A stretch of 64,000 nt of DNA, taken from positions 62,001-126,000 of the forward strand of contig CABQAQ010000004.1 of NCBI GenBank assembly GCA_902462155.1. The letters are read 5' to 3'. Of this stretch, positions 51,559 to 61,267 are shown one piece after another. This DNA comes from an uncultured bacterium. Lineage in GTDB: Bacteria > Cyanobacteriota > Vampirovibrionia > Gastranaerophilales > Gastranaerophilaceae. Each line of letters starts with the position of its first letter. Positions within the stretch are counted from its first letter, which is position 1. Both the position numbers and the translations under genes were made by a program. The notes beneath the pieces were generated by a model. The model was given only the letters and a program-made list of their open reading frames with translations, was not told where the DNA came from and ran no database searches.

Positions 51559-52668
51559 ATGAACAGTAATGATAAATATTGGATAGCATTTGCCCTTTTA
51601 GATGAATTTAGTTCAAATTTTATAAATAAACTTTATACTCATTTTGGATCAATAAAAAAAGCTTGGGAAGCAAGTTTTACAGAATTAAAAAATATAAAAA
51701 ATTTAAACTTAAAAAAAATTGAAAAATTTTTAACTTTAAGAGATAAACAAGATCCGGAAAAATTATTAAATAGAATTTATGAGGAAAATATTAATTTTAT
51801 TCATCAAGAATCTTTAAATTATCCTCATCTACTAAAGCATATAGATAATCCGCCTTGTACATTGTTTTATAAAGGGGATATATCTTTATGTAATTTTGAT
51901 AAATGTTTATCTGTAGTAGGTTCAAGAAACGTAAGTGATTATGCAAAAAGAGCACTAAAACACCTAATAGATCCTTTGAAAAATACTGATCTGTGTATTG
52001 TATCCGGATTTGCAAATGGAGCTGATACTCAAGCACATAAACTAGCCATAAGGAACAATTTAAAAACAATAGCAGTTTTAGGTTCCGGATTAAATAATAT
52101 TTATCCGAGTGGAAATAAAAAATTATTTGAACAAATAATAAAAGAAAATCTTGGAATAGTAATAACAGAATATGCTCCACAAGCTAAACCGTTAGCTTGG
52201 AGATTTCCTCATAGGAATAGAATAGTAAGTGGATTATCAAAAGGAACCTTAGTAATAGAAGCCGGTATAAAAAGTGGAGCTATGATAACAGCTAATTTAG
52301 CACTTGAACAAGGTCGAGAATTAATGTGTATACCAGGTGATATACTTAATCCTAATACTTTAGGGATATATAAATTAATAAAAAATGGAGCAGGAATAAT
52401 AACCTCATCAGAAGATATACTTGAAATTTTAAACTGGGACTTAAATATTTCAGAAGCCTCAAACAATCAAATAAAGAGTAAAGAGATGGAGAATTTAGAT
52501 AAATCTGAAAAAAAAATAATAGCCGAACTACAAATAAATGCTCTTACATTTGATGAATTATGTACAAAAGTTGACATTTCTACAGAAAATTTAATGTTGT
52601 ACTTGACAACTTTAGAATTAAAAGGTTTAATCAAACAAGTTGACAGTATTAAATATATAGTTGCTTAA
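51559..52668 (+). CDS. dprA: DNA processing protein DprA
   Basis: DprA loads RecA on incoming single-stranded DNA during natural transformation. The 369-residue protein has an N-terminal helical region, the Rossmann-like core with VVGSRNVSDYAKRA, SGFANGADTQAH and AVLGSGLNNIYPS. FPHRNRIVSGLSKGTLVIEA and SGAMITANLALEQ follow. A C-terminal winged-helix (about 310-369) is also present. Natural competence would need other genes not in this window. It is 1 bp ahead of the topA start, so coupled. Confidence 0.94.
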   Translation: MNSNDKYWIAFALLDEFSSNFINKLYTHFGSIKKAWEASFTELKNIKNLNLKKIEKFLTLRDKQDPEKLLNRIYEENINFIHQESLNYPHLLKHIDNPPCTLFYKGDISLCNFDKCLSVVGSRNVSDYAKRALKHLIDPLKNTDLCIVSGFANGADTQAHKLAIRNNLKTIAVLGSGLNNIYPSGNKKLFEQIIKENLGIVITEYAPQAKPLAWRFPHRNRIVSGLSKGTLVIEAGIKSGAMITANLALEQGRELMCIPGDILNPNTLGIYKLIKNGAGIITSSEDILEILNWDLNISEASNNQIKSKEMENLDKSEKKIIAELQINALTFDELCTKVDISTENLMLYLTTLELKGLIKQVDSIKYIVA

Positions 52669-52669
52669 A

Positions 52670-55180
52670 ATGATGGAAGAATTAAATAATATAGAAAATA
52701 GTAAAAAAGAAGAGAAAAAAACGAATAAATCAAAAACTTCGACAAAAGCTAAAAAAACTACGGAAGTTGATAAGAAAGGATCCGGTAGAAAAAAAAGCAG
52801 TACTTTAGATGCAAAAAAGAAAACCGGCACAACAAAAAAAACAGTTGAAAAAAAAGTTACAACAAAAAAAACAACAAGTAAAAAAACAAAAAAAGTAATA
52901 AACGATAAACTTGATGAAGAAACTATAAATTACTCAGGAAAAGGCAAGACACTTGTAATAGTCGAATCACCTGCAAAATCAAAAACTATAAAAAAGATAC
53001 TTGGAAATAATTATCAGATAGAAGCGAGTTACGGTCATATTAGAGATTTTCCACCTAAAATTTTAGGATTTGATGTGGAAAACAATTTTGTACCAACATT
53101 TGAAATTATTCCTGAAAAACAACACATAGTAAATAAATTAAATACAATGGCAAAAAGATCTGATAAAGTTTTTCTAGCCTCCGACCCGGATAGAGAAGGA
53201 GAAGCTATAGCTTGGCATGTAAGAGAAGTATTAGATATTCCAGATGAAAAAGTATGTAGAATAGCATTCAATGAAATCACTCCAAAAGCAGTAAAACAAG
53301 CTGTAGAGAATTCTCGCGATATTGATATGAATAAAGTCAAGGCACAGCAGACAAGACAAATACTTGATAGATTAGTCGGTTACAAAATAAGCCCAGTACT
53401 ATGGGAAAAAATGAAAAATAATAGATTATCAGCAGGTAGAGTACAGAGCGTAGCATTAAAAATGATCTGTCAACGTGAAGACGAAATAAATTCTTTTACT
53501 CCGGAAGAATACTGGACTATTGGAGCAGATTTTCAAAAAGATAATCAAAACTTTTTTGCCGAACTTACAAAAGTAAAAAATAAAAAAATTGAAATCAAAA
53601 ATGAAAAAGAAGCATACGATATCGTTAAAATTTTATCAGAAAAGAATATCCAGTATAAAGTAGATTCAGTAACAGAAAAAGAAAGTAAAAGAAAACCACA
53701 AGCTCCGTTTATAACATCAACATTGCAAAGAGAAGCCTCAAATAAATTAGGTTATGGGGTTGCAAGGACTATGCAGATAGCACAAAAACTTTACGAAGGC
53801 ATCGAAATAGAAGGTGAACCTGTTGGTCTTATTACTTATATGAGAACTGACTCTTTTAGAATTTCTGATGATGCCACATCAAGTGCTAAAGAGTTTATTA
53901 TAAATAATTTTGGGGAAAAATATTATCCTGAAAAGGCAAATATTTATTCAAAATCTAAAAAAAATACCCAAGATGCACATGAAGCTATTAGACCTACTTA
54001 TATTGATAAAACACCTGATAGCTTAAAAAGTATCTTATCATCAGAGCAATATAGACTTTATAAATTAATTTGGGATAGATTTATATCTTCTCAAATGGGA
54101 AATGCTGTAATATCAAATAAAACTATTGAAATAAAGGGCTTAGACTATATTTTTAAAGTCGGTACATCAAAAATAATATTTGATGGATTTTTAAAGGTAT
54201 ATGGATTAAATTATGATGATAATGAAAATATAGAAACTAAATTACCGGAGTTAAATAAAGATGACATAGTAAATTTAGAGAAATTAATTCCAAAGCAACA
54301 TTTTACCCAACCTCCACCAAGATATTCTGAAGCTTCTCTTGTAAAAGCTTTAGAAGAATATGGAATAGGTAGACCAAGTACTTATGCACCAATTATTACA
54401 AAAATTCAGCAAAAAGGTTATGTAGAAAAGCCGGAGAAATCATTAATACCTACAATGCTTGGAAAAACTGTTTCTACTCAATTAAATGAGCATTTTAAAG
54501 ATATTATAAATTACGAATTCACAGCCTCTATGGAATCGAAGTTAGATGAAATAGCAGAAGAAAAAAAGGTTTGGAATACAGTTTTGGAAGAATTTTATTC
54601 TCCATTTATTGAAACTGTAGATAATGCCCGAAAAAATATGGGAAATGTAATAATTACTTCTGATAAAATTTGTCCTAATTGTAACAGTCCAATGGTAGTA
54701 AAAACAAGTAGGTTTGGTACACAATTCTTAGGTTGTAGTAATTATCCTGAATGCAAGACAATGATGCCGCTTAATGCTGATGTCAATAGTAGCAAACCTG
54801 AATTAACCGATGAAAAATGTGAAAAATGCAATAGCGATATGATCATAAAATTTGGTCCATTTGGGAAATATTTGCAATGTACAAATGATAAATGCAAACA
54901 TCGTAAAGCTGTATTAAAAACAATAGGAGTAAAATGTCCAAAAGCCGGATGCGATGGAGAAATAGTTGAAAGAAAATCAAGACGTGGACGTATTTTTTAT
55001 GGATGTAATAAATATCCAAACTGTGATTTTGTAAGTTGGAATGAGCCAGTTAATGCATTTTGTCCTAAATGTAATTCTATTTTAGTTAAACATATTACAA
55101 AAAAATTCAACAGACTAAAATGCTCAAATAAAGAATGTGATTATATAAAAGAAATTGAGGATACAGAATTAAATGATTAA
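52670..55180 (+). CDS. topA: DNA topoisomerase I with Lys-rich N-terminal extension
   Basis: Relaxes negative supercoils through a Tyr-DNA intermediate. From ATG 52670 the protein has about 836 residues. Residues about 1-85 are a low-complexity Lys/Thr/Ser extension. The TOPRIM domain follows (LVIVESPAKSKTI, then ASDPDREGEAIAWH), the catalytic Tyr is Y390 in LITYMRTDSF, and four C-terminal four-Cys zinc ribbons run between about 665 and 836. Most bacterial TopA proteins start directly at TOPRIM, so the basic head is unusual and may add DNA binding. It overlaps aroE by 8 bp. Confidence 0.95.
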   Translation: MMEELNNIENSKKEEKKTNKSKTSTKAKKTTEVDKKGSGRKKSSTLDAKKKTGTTKKTVEKKVTTKKTTSKKTKKVINDKLDEETINYSGKGKTLVIVESPAKSKTIKKILGNNYQIEASYGHIRDFPPKILGFDVENNFVPTFEIIPEKQHIVNKLNTMAKRSDKVFLASDPDREGEAIAWHVREVLDIPDEKVCRIAFNEITPKAVKQAVENSRDIDMNKVKAQQTRQILDRLVGYKISPVLWEKMKNNRLSAGRVQSVALKMICQREDEINSFTPEEYWTIGADFQKDNQNFFAELTKVKNKKIEIKNEKEAYDIVKILSEKNIQYKVDSVTEKESKRKPQAPFITSTLQREASNKLGYGVARTMQIAQKLYEGIEIEGEPVGLITYMRTDSFRISDDATSSAKEFIINNFGEKYYPEKANIYSKSKKNTQDAHEAIRPTYIDKTPDSLKSILSSEQYRLYKLIWDRFISSQMGNAVISNKTIEIKGLDYIFKVGTSKIIFDGFLKVYGLNYDDNENIETKLPELNKDDIVNLEKLIPKQHFTQPPPRYSEASLVKALEEYGIGRPSTYAPIITKIQQKGYVEKPEKSLIPTMLGKTVSTQLNEHFKDIINYEFTASMESKLDEIAEEKKVWNTVLEEFYSPFIETVDNARKNMGNVIITSDKICPNCNSPMVVKTSRFGTQFLGCSNYPECKTMMPLNADVNSSKPELTDEKCEKCNSDMIIKFGPFGKYLQCTNDKCKHRKAVLKTIGVKCPKAGCDGEIVERKSRRGRIFYGCNKYPNCDFVSWNEPVNAFCPKCNSILVKHITKKFNRLKCSNKECDYIKEIEDTELND

Positions 55181-56033
55181 ATTAGCACTTATAGGACATC
55201 CGTTATCTCATTCCCTATCAAAAGTAATTCACGAAGCAGCCATGAGGGATCTACATATTATTGGCACATATGATTTACTTGATACGGAACCTGAAAATTT
55301 AATTAATCAAGTAAAATACTTAAAATCTCAGAATTATCTTGGATTTAATGTAACAATTCCACATAAAGTTCCTATATCGTTATTTTTAGATAAAGTCGAT
55401 AATAATGCAGATATTGCATTATGTGCAAATACTGTAAAAATTGATTCTGATAAAAATTTTTATGGATATAATACAGATATTTATGGATTTCAAGCAGCAT
55501 TAGATAGCAAAAATAAAACAAATTTACACGACAAAAAAGCCGCTATTATAGGAGCTGGAGGGGCCGCTAGAGCTGTTTTAATATCACTTGGACAGCTTGG
55601 ATATAGAAATATTGATATTTATGTTAGAAATATTATTAATGCAAGTAAAATGGTTAATCAGATAAGAAGTCACTTTAAAGACATATCTTTTAACTTAATC
55701 CAGATTGAAAACATGAATACCTTAAATGACGTACAGTTATTAGTAAACTGTACACCCGTTGGGATGAGAAATAATTCTATGGATATTTCTCCTGTTAAAT
55801 TTAATATATTATCAAGTTTACCTAAAAATTCTATTGTTTATGATCTAATTTATAATCCATATAAAACAGTTTTGTTAAAAGAAGCTCAAAATCTCGGATT
55901 AAAAACTATTAATGGACTTGATATGCTAATATATCAAGCACAGAAAGCGTTTGAAATATGGACGGGAAAAATTCCTGATTTTAAAATTATGAAAATTGCA
56001 GCGTTAGAATCTATGTTAGAAAATAATATATAA
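55173..56033 (+). CDS. aroE: Shikimate dehydrogenase
   Basis: NADPH-dependent reduction of 3-dehydroshikimate in aromatic amino acid synthesis. The 286-residue protein begins LALIGHPLSHSLSKVIH (shikimate-site Ser pair), has NVTIPHK with the catalytic Lys, NTDIYGF, the Rossmann loop AIIGAGGAARAVL, NCTPVGM and a GLDMLIYQA end. The length is normal. It is coupled to topA and convergent with ilvD. Confidence 0.95.
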   Translation: MIKLALIGHPLSHSLSKVIHEAAMRDLHIIGTYDLLDTEPENLINQVKYLKSQNYLGFNVTIPHKVPISLFLDKVDNNADIALCANTVKIDSDKNFYGYNTDIYGFQAALDSKNKTNLHDKKAAIIGAGGAARAVLISLGQLGYRNIDIYVRNIINASKMVNQIRSHFKDISFNLIQIENMNTLNDVQLLVNCTPVGMRNNSMDISPVKFNILSSLPKNSIVYDLIYNPYKTVLLKEAQNLGLKTINGLDMLIYQAQKAFEIWTGKIPDFKIMKIAALESMLENNI

Positions 56034-56112
56034 ATATTATTTTGTTAATTTTATAATAATTATTTTTTGTTTAAAATTTATTATTATTTCATCTTTGAAT
56101 TTTAGATATAAA

Positions 56113-56143
56113 AATAAAGGTAGATATTTTTTCTACCTTTATT
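56113..56143. terminator. Bidirectional terminator between aroE and ilvD
   Basis: AATAAAGGTAGA pairs with TCTACCTTTATT around a T-rich loop, between convergent genes. Confidence 0.85.
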
Positions 56144-56164
56144 TATTAATTAGAATAATAAAAA

Positions 56165-57823
56165 TTATTGAGTAATAGCTCCAAAAGCAGCACTTTTTAC
56201 AGTTTTTTGATATTTAGCTAAATAGCCGGTAATATCTTTTTGTGGTTCAATTCTCTTTGATTTTTTTCTTTTTTCAATAAGTTCTTCAGATACGTTCAAA
56301 TTAATCTTACGCTCAATAATATCAATTTCAATTTCATCACCATCTTCAATAAATCCAATAAGTCCATCATTAATAGCTTCTGGAGTAATATGTCCGATAC
56401 AAAGTCCACGAGTACCACCAGAAAATCTTCCATCTGTAATTAATGCAACTTTAGAACCTAAACCTTTACCAACAATCAACGACGTAGGTGCAAGCATTTC
56501 TCTCATACCAGGTCCGCCTTTTGGTCCTTCATATCTTATTACGACTACATCATAAGGCTTTACAATATCTGTTTCAATAGCAAACATAGCTTCTTCTTCT
56601 GAGTTATAACATTTAGCTTTTCCTTTAAATTTTAAACAACTTGAATCAACACCAGAAATTTTAACAACAGCACCGTCTAAAGCTAAATTACCATATAATA
56701 CTGCTAAACCAGGATTAGATGTAATTGGATTATCTATTGTTCTTATTACTGATTCATCAACCCAAGCATTTTTAGATATTTCTTCTATTGTAAATCCACT
56801 TACACCTTTAGTATTTTTAAACTCAGGAATATAAGAATAAATATTCTTAATAGTTCCTATAACAGATCCTGCATTATCAAAATCAGTCATAGTAAGATCA
56901 GAAGATGGATCTAACTTAATTATTTGTGGCACTTTATGGCTTAGTTCATCAAAATCTTTAAGAGAAATATCAACACCTGCAACAGAAGATATAGCTAATA
57001 GGTGTAAAATAGAATTTGTAGATCCACCTAAAGCCAGATCTGTAATAATAGCATTTCTAATAGAATCTTTTGTAATAATAGATCTTGGTGTAATATTTTT
57101 ATTAACAAGTTCTATTATTTTAACCCCACTATCATAAGCAATTCTACGTTTTTTAGCGCTAGTAGCAGCAGAAGATGCACAATAAGGTAAAGATAATCCC
57201 ATAACTTCTGTTAAAACAGCCATAGTATTAGCAGTATAAAGTCCCTGACAAGACCCCATCGATGGACAACAAGATTCTTCCATTTCATTTAGTTGATCTA
57301 AAGTTATATTTCCTGCTCTATATTTTCCAATAGCCTCAAAAGACCCTTTTATAAAAGTTAAATTTTGACCTTTACAATTTCCATCTAACATAGGTCCGGC
57401 TGTTACTATAATACAAGGTATATCAAGTCTTAAAGCAGCCATTATCATCCCAGGTGTAATTTTATCACAGTTAGTTAATAAAACCAGACCATCTAATTGA
57501 TGTGCTTGAGCTACTGTTTCTACACAATCTGATATTAAATCTCTAGATGGTAAAGAATATTTCATACCACAATGTCCCATTGCAATACCATCACATACTG
57601 CAGGAACTCCAAATATAAATGATTGTCCACCTCCTGCGTGGATACCCTTTTCTATTTGACGTTCAAGATCTCTCATTCCAACATGCCCCGGTACAAGCTC
57701 TGAAAAAGAGCTTGCTATTCCTATAAATGGCTTCTTTAATGAATCTTTTGATACTCCTGTTGCATATAATAATGCTCGATGTGGTGCTTTATTTATACCT
57801 TCTTTTATACTATTACTTCTCAT
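56165..57823 (-). CDS. ilvD: Dihydroxy-acid dehydratase
   Basis: Iron-sulfur dehydratase of branched-chain amino acid and pantothenate synthesis. The 552-residue protein has cluster cysteines in TNCDKITPGM and SCQGLYTANTM. The DGRFSGGTRGLCIGHITPEA signature follows, with the substrate Ser. Length is standard. It is a lone ilv gene here; no ilvB/C/E nearby. It is monocistronic between convergent aroE and ychF's terminator. Confidence 0.96.
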   Translation of the reverse strand: MRSNSIKEGINKAPHRALLYATGVSKDSLKKPFIGIASSFSELVPGHVGMRDLERQIEKGIHAGGGQSFIFGVPAVCDGIAMGHCGMKYSLPSRDLISDCVETVAQAHQLDGLVLLTNCDKITPGMIMAALRLDIPCIIVTAGPMLDGNCKGQNLTFIKGSFEAIGKYRAGNITLDQLNEMEESCCPSMGSCQGLYTANTMAVLTEVMGLSLPYCASSAATSAKKRRIAYDSGVKIIELVNKNITPRSIITKDSIRNAIITDLALGGSTNSILHLLAISSVAGVDISLKDFDELSHKVPQIIKLDPSSDLTMTDFDNAGSVIGTIKNIYSYIPEFKNTKGVSGFTIEEISKNAWVDESVIRTIDNPITSNPGLAVLYGNLALDGAVVKISGVDSSCLKFKGKAKCYNSEEEAMFAIETDIVKPYDVVVIRYEGPKGGPGMREMLAPTSLIVGKGLGSKVALITDGRFSGGTRGLCIGHITPEAINDGLIGFIEDGDEIEIDIIERKINLNVSEELIEKRKKSKRIEPQKDITGYLAKYQKTVKSAAFGAITQ

Positions 57824-57913
57824 TTTATTTTTAACTCCTAACTTTTAATTTTTTTTATTATAACAAATTTTTCAAAAAAAATTAATAACTTAAAAAAGAT
57901 ACTCTATTAAAGT

Positions 57914-57998
57914 AAAAAAAAGTCCAATTTAACAACAAATATATATATTTAAATTCTAATGAAAATATTCTTTGTATTTTTGTTTAATTAATTGGACT
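57914..57998 (-). terminator. Terminator of ychF with an unusually long loop
   Basis: On the minus strand AGTCCAATT near the ychF stop pairs with AATTGGACT about 60 bases later, followed immediately by T8. The sequence between can form only weak AT structures. It acts as a terminator whose stem closes a long loop. Confidence 0.7.
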
Positions 57999-58015
57999 CG
58001 ATTTTATAAAAAATA

Positions 58016-59113
58016 TTAAACATTAAACCTAAAATGCATAATATCTCCATCTTGAACTACATAATCTTTTCCTTCCAGTCTTACTAGACCTTTTTCTTTA
58101 GCCATATTTAAAGATCCTGATTCAACAAAATCTTTATAGGAAACGACTTCAGCACGAATAAAACCTTTTTCAAAATCAGTATGAATTACACCTGCAGCTT
58201 GGGGAGCTTTATCTCCGGCTTGTATAGTCCAAGCTCTTACTTCTTTTTCTCCTGCTGTTATATAAGTTCTTAAGTTTAATAGAGAATATACAGATTTAAT
58301 CATTCTTTCTATACCAGAATCTTCAATGCCCAGATCATTAAGATATTCTTTAGCTTCTTGTTCTGATAATTCCGATAGTTCTGCTTCAATTTTCGCAGAA
58401 ATTAATACAACTTCAGCCTTATGGCTCTTTGCATATTCTTTTACTTGATCTACATATTTATTACCATTAATCAGATCATTTTCCCAGACATTTGCCGCAT
58501 AAATTACTGGTTTTGTTGTTAAAAATGGCATTTTTTTGGCTAATATCAGTTCATCACCTTCAAAATTTTCTTCTAAATTAACAAATCTTCCGGCCTCTAA
58601 TAACTTAGAAAGTTTCGTTAATACATTATTTTCTAATATAGCATCTTTATCATTCGCTTTTACATTTTTAGCAATCCTTGCTAATCTCTTTTCTATAGAT
58701 GCTAAATCTGCTAATGCTAATTCTGTATTTATTGTTTCTATATCATCAATAGGATCAATTTTTCCTGAAACATGAATTGTATTTGCATCATCAAAACAAC
58801 GTACTACTTCAATAATTGCATCTACTTCACGAATATTAGCTAAAAATTGATTTCCTAAACCCTCACCAGAACTTGCTCCTTTTACAAGACCTGCTATATC
58901 TACAAATTCAATCGCTGTAGGTATCACTGTTTGTGTTTTAACAAGATCTTGTAATATATATAATCTTTCATCAGGTACGGTTACAACTCCTATATTTGGC
59001 TCTATTGTACAAAATGGATAATTTGCACTCTGCGCATTATTACCTGATGTTAAAGCATTAAATAACGTTGATTTACCAACGTTTGGTAAGCCTACTATTC
59101 CTGCTCTTAGCAT
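58016..59113 (-). CDS. ychF: Ribosome-binding ATPase YchF (OBG family)
   Basis: The 365-residue protein opens with GIVGLPNVGKSTLFNALT (P-loop) and the NYPFCTIEPN switch. DIAGLVKGASSGEGLGNQFL (G3) and NVWE near the altered G4 follow. A coiled-coil insert and a C-terminal TGS domain end in VQDGDIMHFRFNV. YchF/Ola1 proteins prefer ATP to GTP and bind ribosomes in stress responses. It has a strong AGGGGAA ribosome site, its own terminator, and is convergent to none. Confidence 0.96.
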   Translation of the reverse strand: MLRAGIVGLPNVGKSTLFNALTSGNNAQSANYPFCTIEPNIGVVTVPDERLYILQDLVKTQTVIPTAIEFVDIAGLVKGASSGEGLGNQFLANIREVDAIIEVVRCFDDANTIHVSGKIDPIDDIETINTELALADLASIEKRLARIAKNVKANDKDAILENNVLTKLSKLLEAGRFVNLEENFEGDELILAKKMPFLTTKPVIYAANVWENDLINGNKYVDQVKEYAKSHKAEVVLISAKIEAELSELSEQEAKEYLNDLGIEDSGIERMIKSVYSLLNLRTYITAGEKEVRAWTIQAGDKAPQAAGVIHTDFEKGFIRAEVVSYKDFVESGSLNMAKEKGLVRLEGKDYVVQDGDIMHFRFNV

Positions 59114-59292
59114 ATTTTCCCCTTTTTATCCTATTTACTTTGATATTATTATAAACTTAACTTATTATCAACTTTTATTCATTTTTATATTTTTTAATAT
59201 ATCTTAATAATATATTTTTATTTGGCAATTTTTTTTATTTACTTACATTATAGTAACATAATTATTTATACATAAATAGGAGATTTTTTATT

Positions 59293-60582
59293 ATGTCTTA
59301 TCCTATATCTAATTATTCAGAATATAACAACTATTCTTATAACAATGATCAACATTTGAAAAATAAAAAAAATGATAAGTCGAATAATAAATTATCAAAA
59401 AATATAGAAAAAAAAGATTCTTTTAATAAGAACTCTAACATAAATAATAATACTAAGACTAAAAATAATAAAAAAGAAGAAAATTTCTTTGAACGAAACT
59501 TTTACACAATCTTAGGCTCTGCCGCTTTAATAGGTGTTGTTGTGTCAATTATAAATACTTTGCAACGTGGTAATTACTTATCTAAAAAAATCTTAAGCCT
59601 ACAAACTACAAATGATGCCATTGTAAAAGCTAATGAAGCCGGTATTAAAGCTCAAAATGAATTGGTTGAAATACAGAAGGCAAACTTAAAGTTACAAGAA
59701 GAAAGTAACAAATTATTAAACGATAAATCTGATGGAGATAAAATAAAAGAGTCTGTAAAAAAATATATTTTTACTAAATCTGATCCTACCGGTTTTAAAG
59801 ATGTTGCCGGTATGAAAGAAACAAAAGATAATTTTAATAAATTTATAATTAAACAAGTCAATGATGCTAATTATTTAGAAAATTGTAAAAAATTTAAAGG
59901 AAAACCACCTGAAGGCTTTATTCTTTATGGCCCTCCAGGTACCGGTAAAACTTTCATTGTAAAAGCTTTAGCTAAAGAACTTGATACAGATCTTTATATA
60001 CTTAAAGGTTCTGATTTTAATTCATCTTATATACACGAGTCCAGTACAAACTTTGCGGAAATTATTTCTAGCATTAAAGAAGAAGCTAAAAATTCTAAAA
60101 AACCTGTTTTACTATTTTTAGATGAAATTGATAGTCTTATACCTAATCGTAATAAAAAACAAATTCAAAGTCATGAAACAGAAGAAGTAAATGAAATGTT
60201 ACAACAACTTGATCATCTTAGATCTCATAATATAATTCTTCTTGGGGCAACTAACAGATTAGAATCTCTCGATAGTGCTGCTATTAGATCAGGGCGTTTT
60301 GGTAAAAATATTAAAATAAACAATCCTGATAAAGATACTATTCGAGAATTAATTAATATTTATTATAAAGATGTCGACTCTGCTAAAAACCTCTTAGAAA
60401 ATAAATCCGAAGTAAATAAAATTATTGATAATTTATATGGACTTTCTAATGCTTCTATTGATCAGATATTGTCTGAAGCCGGCATTAAAGCTGCTAATGA
60501 AAATGCTGATAAACTTAATTCTCAACATATTTTAAGTTCTATTTCCGAATTTAAGAAAACTAAACGAAAAAATGATAATTAA
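59293..60582 (+). CDS. Membrane-anchored FtsH-like AAA ATPase lacking a protease domain
   Basis: The 429-residue protein has an Asn/Lys/Tyr-rich head (1-65), a transmembrane helix (about 69-90), a coiled coil (about 95-145) and an AAA module. The module has Walker A GPPGTGKT (213-220), Walker B LFLDEID (274-280) and Arg fingers R332 and R335 in RSGRFGKNI. A small helical lid follows. The TDNFNKF/VAGM entry resembles FtsH. The chain stops after the AAA lid, so FtsH's M41 protease domain with its HEAGH motif is absent. I infer a membrane protein remodeller or a specialised unfoldase. A TTGGCA...CATTAT promoter may lie at 59222-59251. Confidence 0.8.
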   Translation: MSYPISNYSEYNNYSYNNDQHLKNKKNDKSNNKLSKNIEKKDSFNKNSNINNNTKTKNNKKEENFFERNFYTILGSAALIGVVVSIINTLQRGNYLSKKILSLQTTNDAIVKANEAGIKAQNELVEIQKANLKLQEESNKLLNDKSDGDKIKESVKKYIFTKSDPTGFKDVAGMKETKDNFNKFIIKQVNDANYLENCKKFKGKPPEGFILYGPPGTGKTFIVKALAKELDTDLYILKGSDFNSSYIHESSTNFAEIISSIKEEAKNSKKPVLLFLDEIDSLIPNRNKKQIQSHETEEVNEMLQQLDHLRSHNIILLGATNRLESLDSAAIRSGRFGKNIKINNPDKDTIRELINIYYKDVDSAKNLLENKSEVNKIIDNLYGLSNASIDQILSEAGIKAANENADKLNSQHILSSISEFKKTKRKNDN

Positions 60583-60624
60583 TTTTTGACTTTATTTATA
60601 TTGTTATTAAATTCATATTTATAA

Positions 60625-60659
60625 AAAGGGTATAATTTTAAAGGAATTATATCTTTTTT
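60625..60659 (+). terminator. Terminator of the AAA ATPase gene
   Basis: AAAGGGTATAATT pairs with AATTATATCTTT (one bulge), then T-rich sequence. Confidence 0.7.
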
Positions 60660-60687
60660 ATTAACTTTTACTTCATTTAATTGATTT

Positions 60688-60721
60688 TATAATAATTTAT
60701 TAAACCTAATAAATTATTATA
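60688..60721 (+). promoter_or_regulatory. Perfect AT hairpin in the leader of the following gene
   Basis: TATAATAATTTATTA and its exact complement form a 15-bp stem around AACC. It ends about 30 bp before a strong AAAAGGAGG ribosome site and lacks a T tract, so it looks like a leader structure and not a terminator. Confidence 0.55.
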
Positions 60722-60762
60722 CGTTTATATATCATATTAATTTATTAAAAGGAGGATTTTTT

Positions 60763-61254
60763 ATGACATCTATTTCGTCTATTAGTAATATATCTAGTAT
60801 TAAAAGTTCAAGTAATACTAGTAATGTTAAAAATAACAATAATCTTAGTTTTGCTACAAGATTACAACTACAAGCATTAGGCATTGATGAAACAAATGTA
60901 ACATCTGAAGCTCAAGCTCAAATATTAATAGAAAATGCACAATCAGTTAATAATACAAATAGTACTAAATCAGAAAATTACACTAATAATTCTGCAAACA
61001 CTCTATTATCTCAAGCCAAGTCTTTAGCTTCACAGCTTGGAGTAAGTGTATCCGATGATGATACTCTTGATGAAATTATAAATAATTTAAACGAAAAAGT
61101 AAGTGATATGTTAACTGATGCTAATAATGACACTTCTCAAATTAGATACATACAATACTTTCAAGACCAAATAGATTCTATTTCTTCAAACTACCAATCT
61201 TTACAAGCTAACTCTTTAAGTCAAGCTATGAGTAGCCTAATAGCAAATAAATAA
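60763..61254 (+). CDS. Ser/Asn-rich hypothetical protein, possibly abundant
   Basis: The 163-residue protein has no Cys or Trp. The first 35 residues are Ser/Asn/Ile-rich low complexity (SSISNISSIKSSSNTS). The rest is helical with heptad-like Leu/Ala/Gln spacing (LLSQAKSLASQLGVSVSDD...). It has no classical signal peptide or membrane helix. The ribosome site (AAAAGGAGG) is one of the best in the window. The composition recalls proteins exported by type III/flagellar-like routes, but no motif proves that. Unknown function. Confidence 0.6.
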   Translation: MTSISSISNISSIKSSSNTSNVKNNNNLSFATRLQLQALGIDETNVTSEAQAQILIENAQSVNNTNSTKSENYTNNSANTLLSQAKSLASQLGVSVSDDDTLDEIINNLNEKVSDMLTDANNDTSQIRYIQYFQDQIDSISSNYQSLQANSLSQAMSSLIANK

Positions 61255-61267
61255 TTTCATAAATTAT

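Noticed and set aside
60583..60762. Possible hidden M41 protease continuation of the AAA gene
   Set aside because: The gap is only 180 bp, contains a terminator and a hairpin, and no HEAGH-type motif is readable in any frame.
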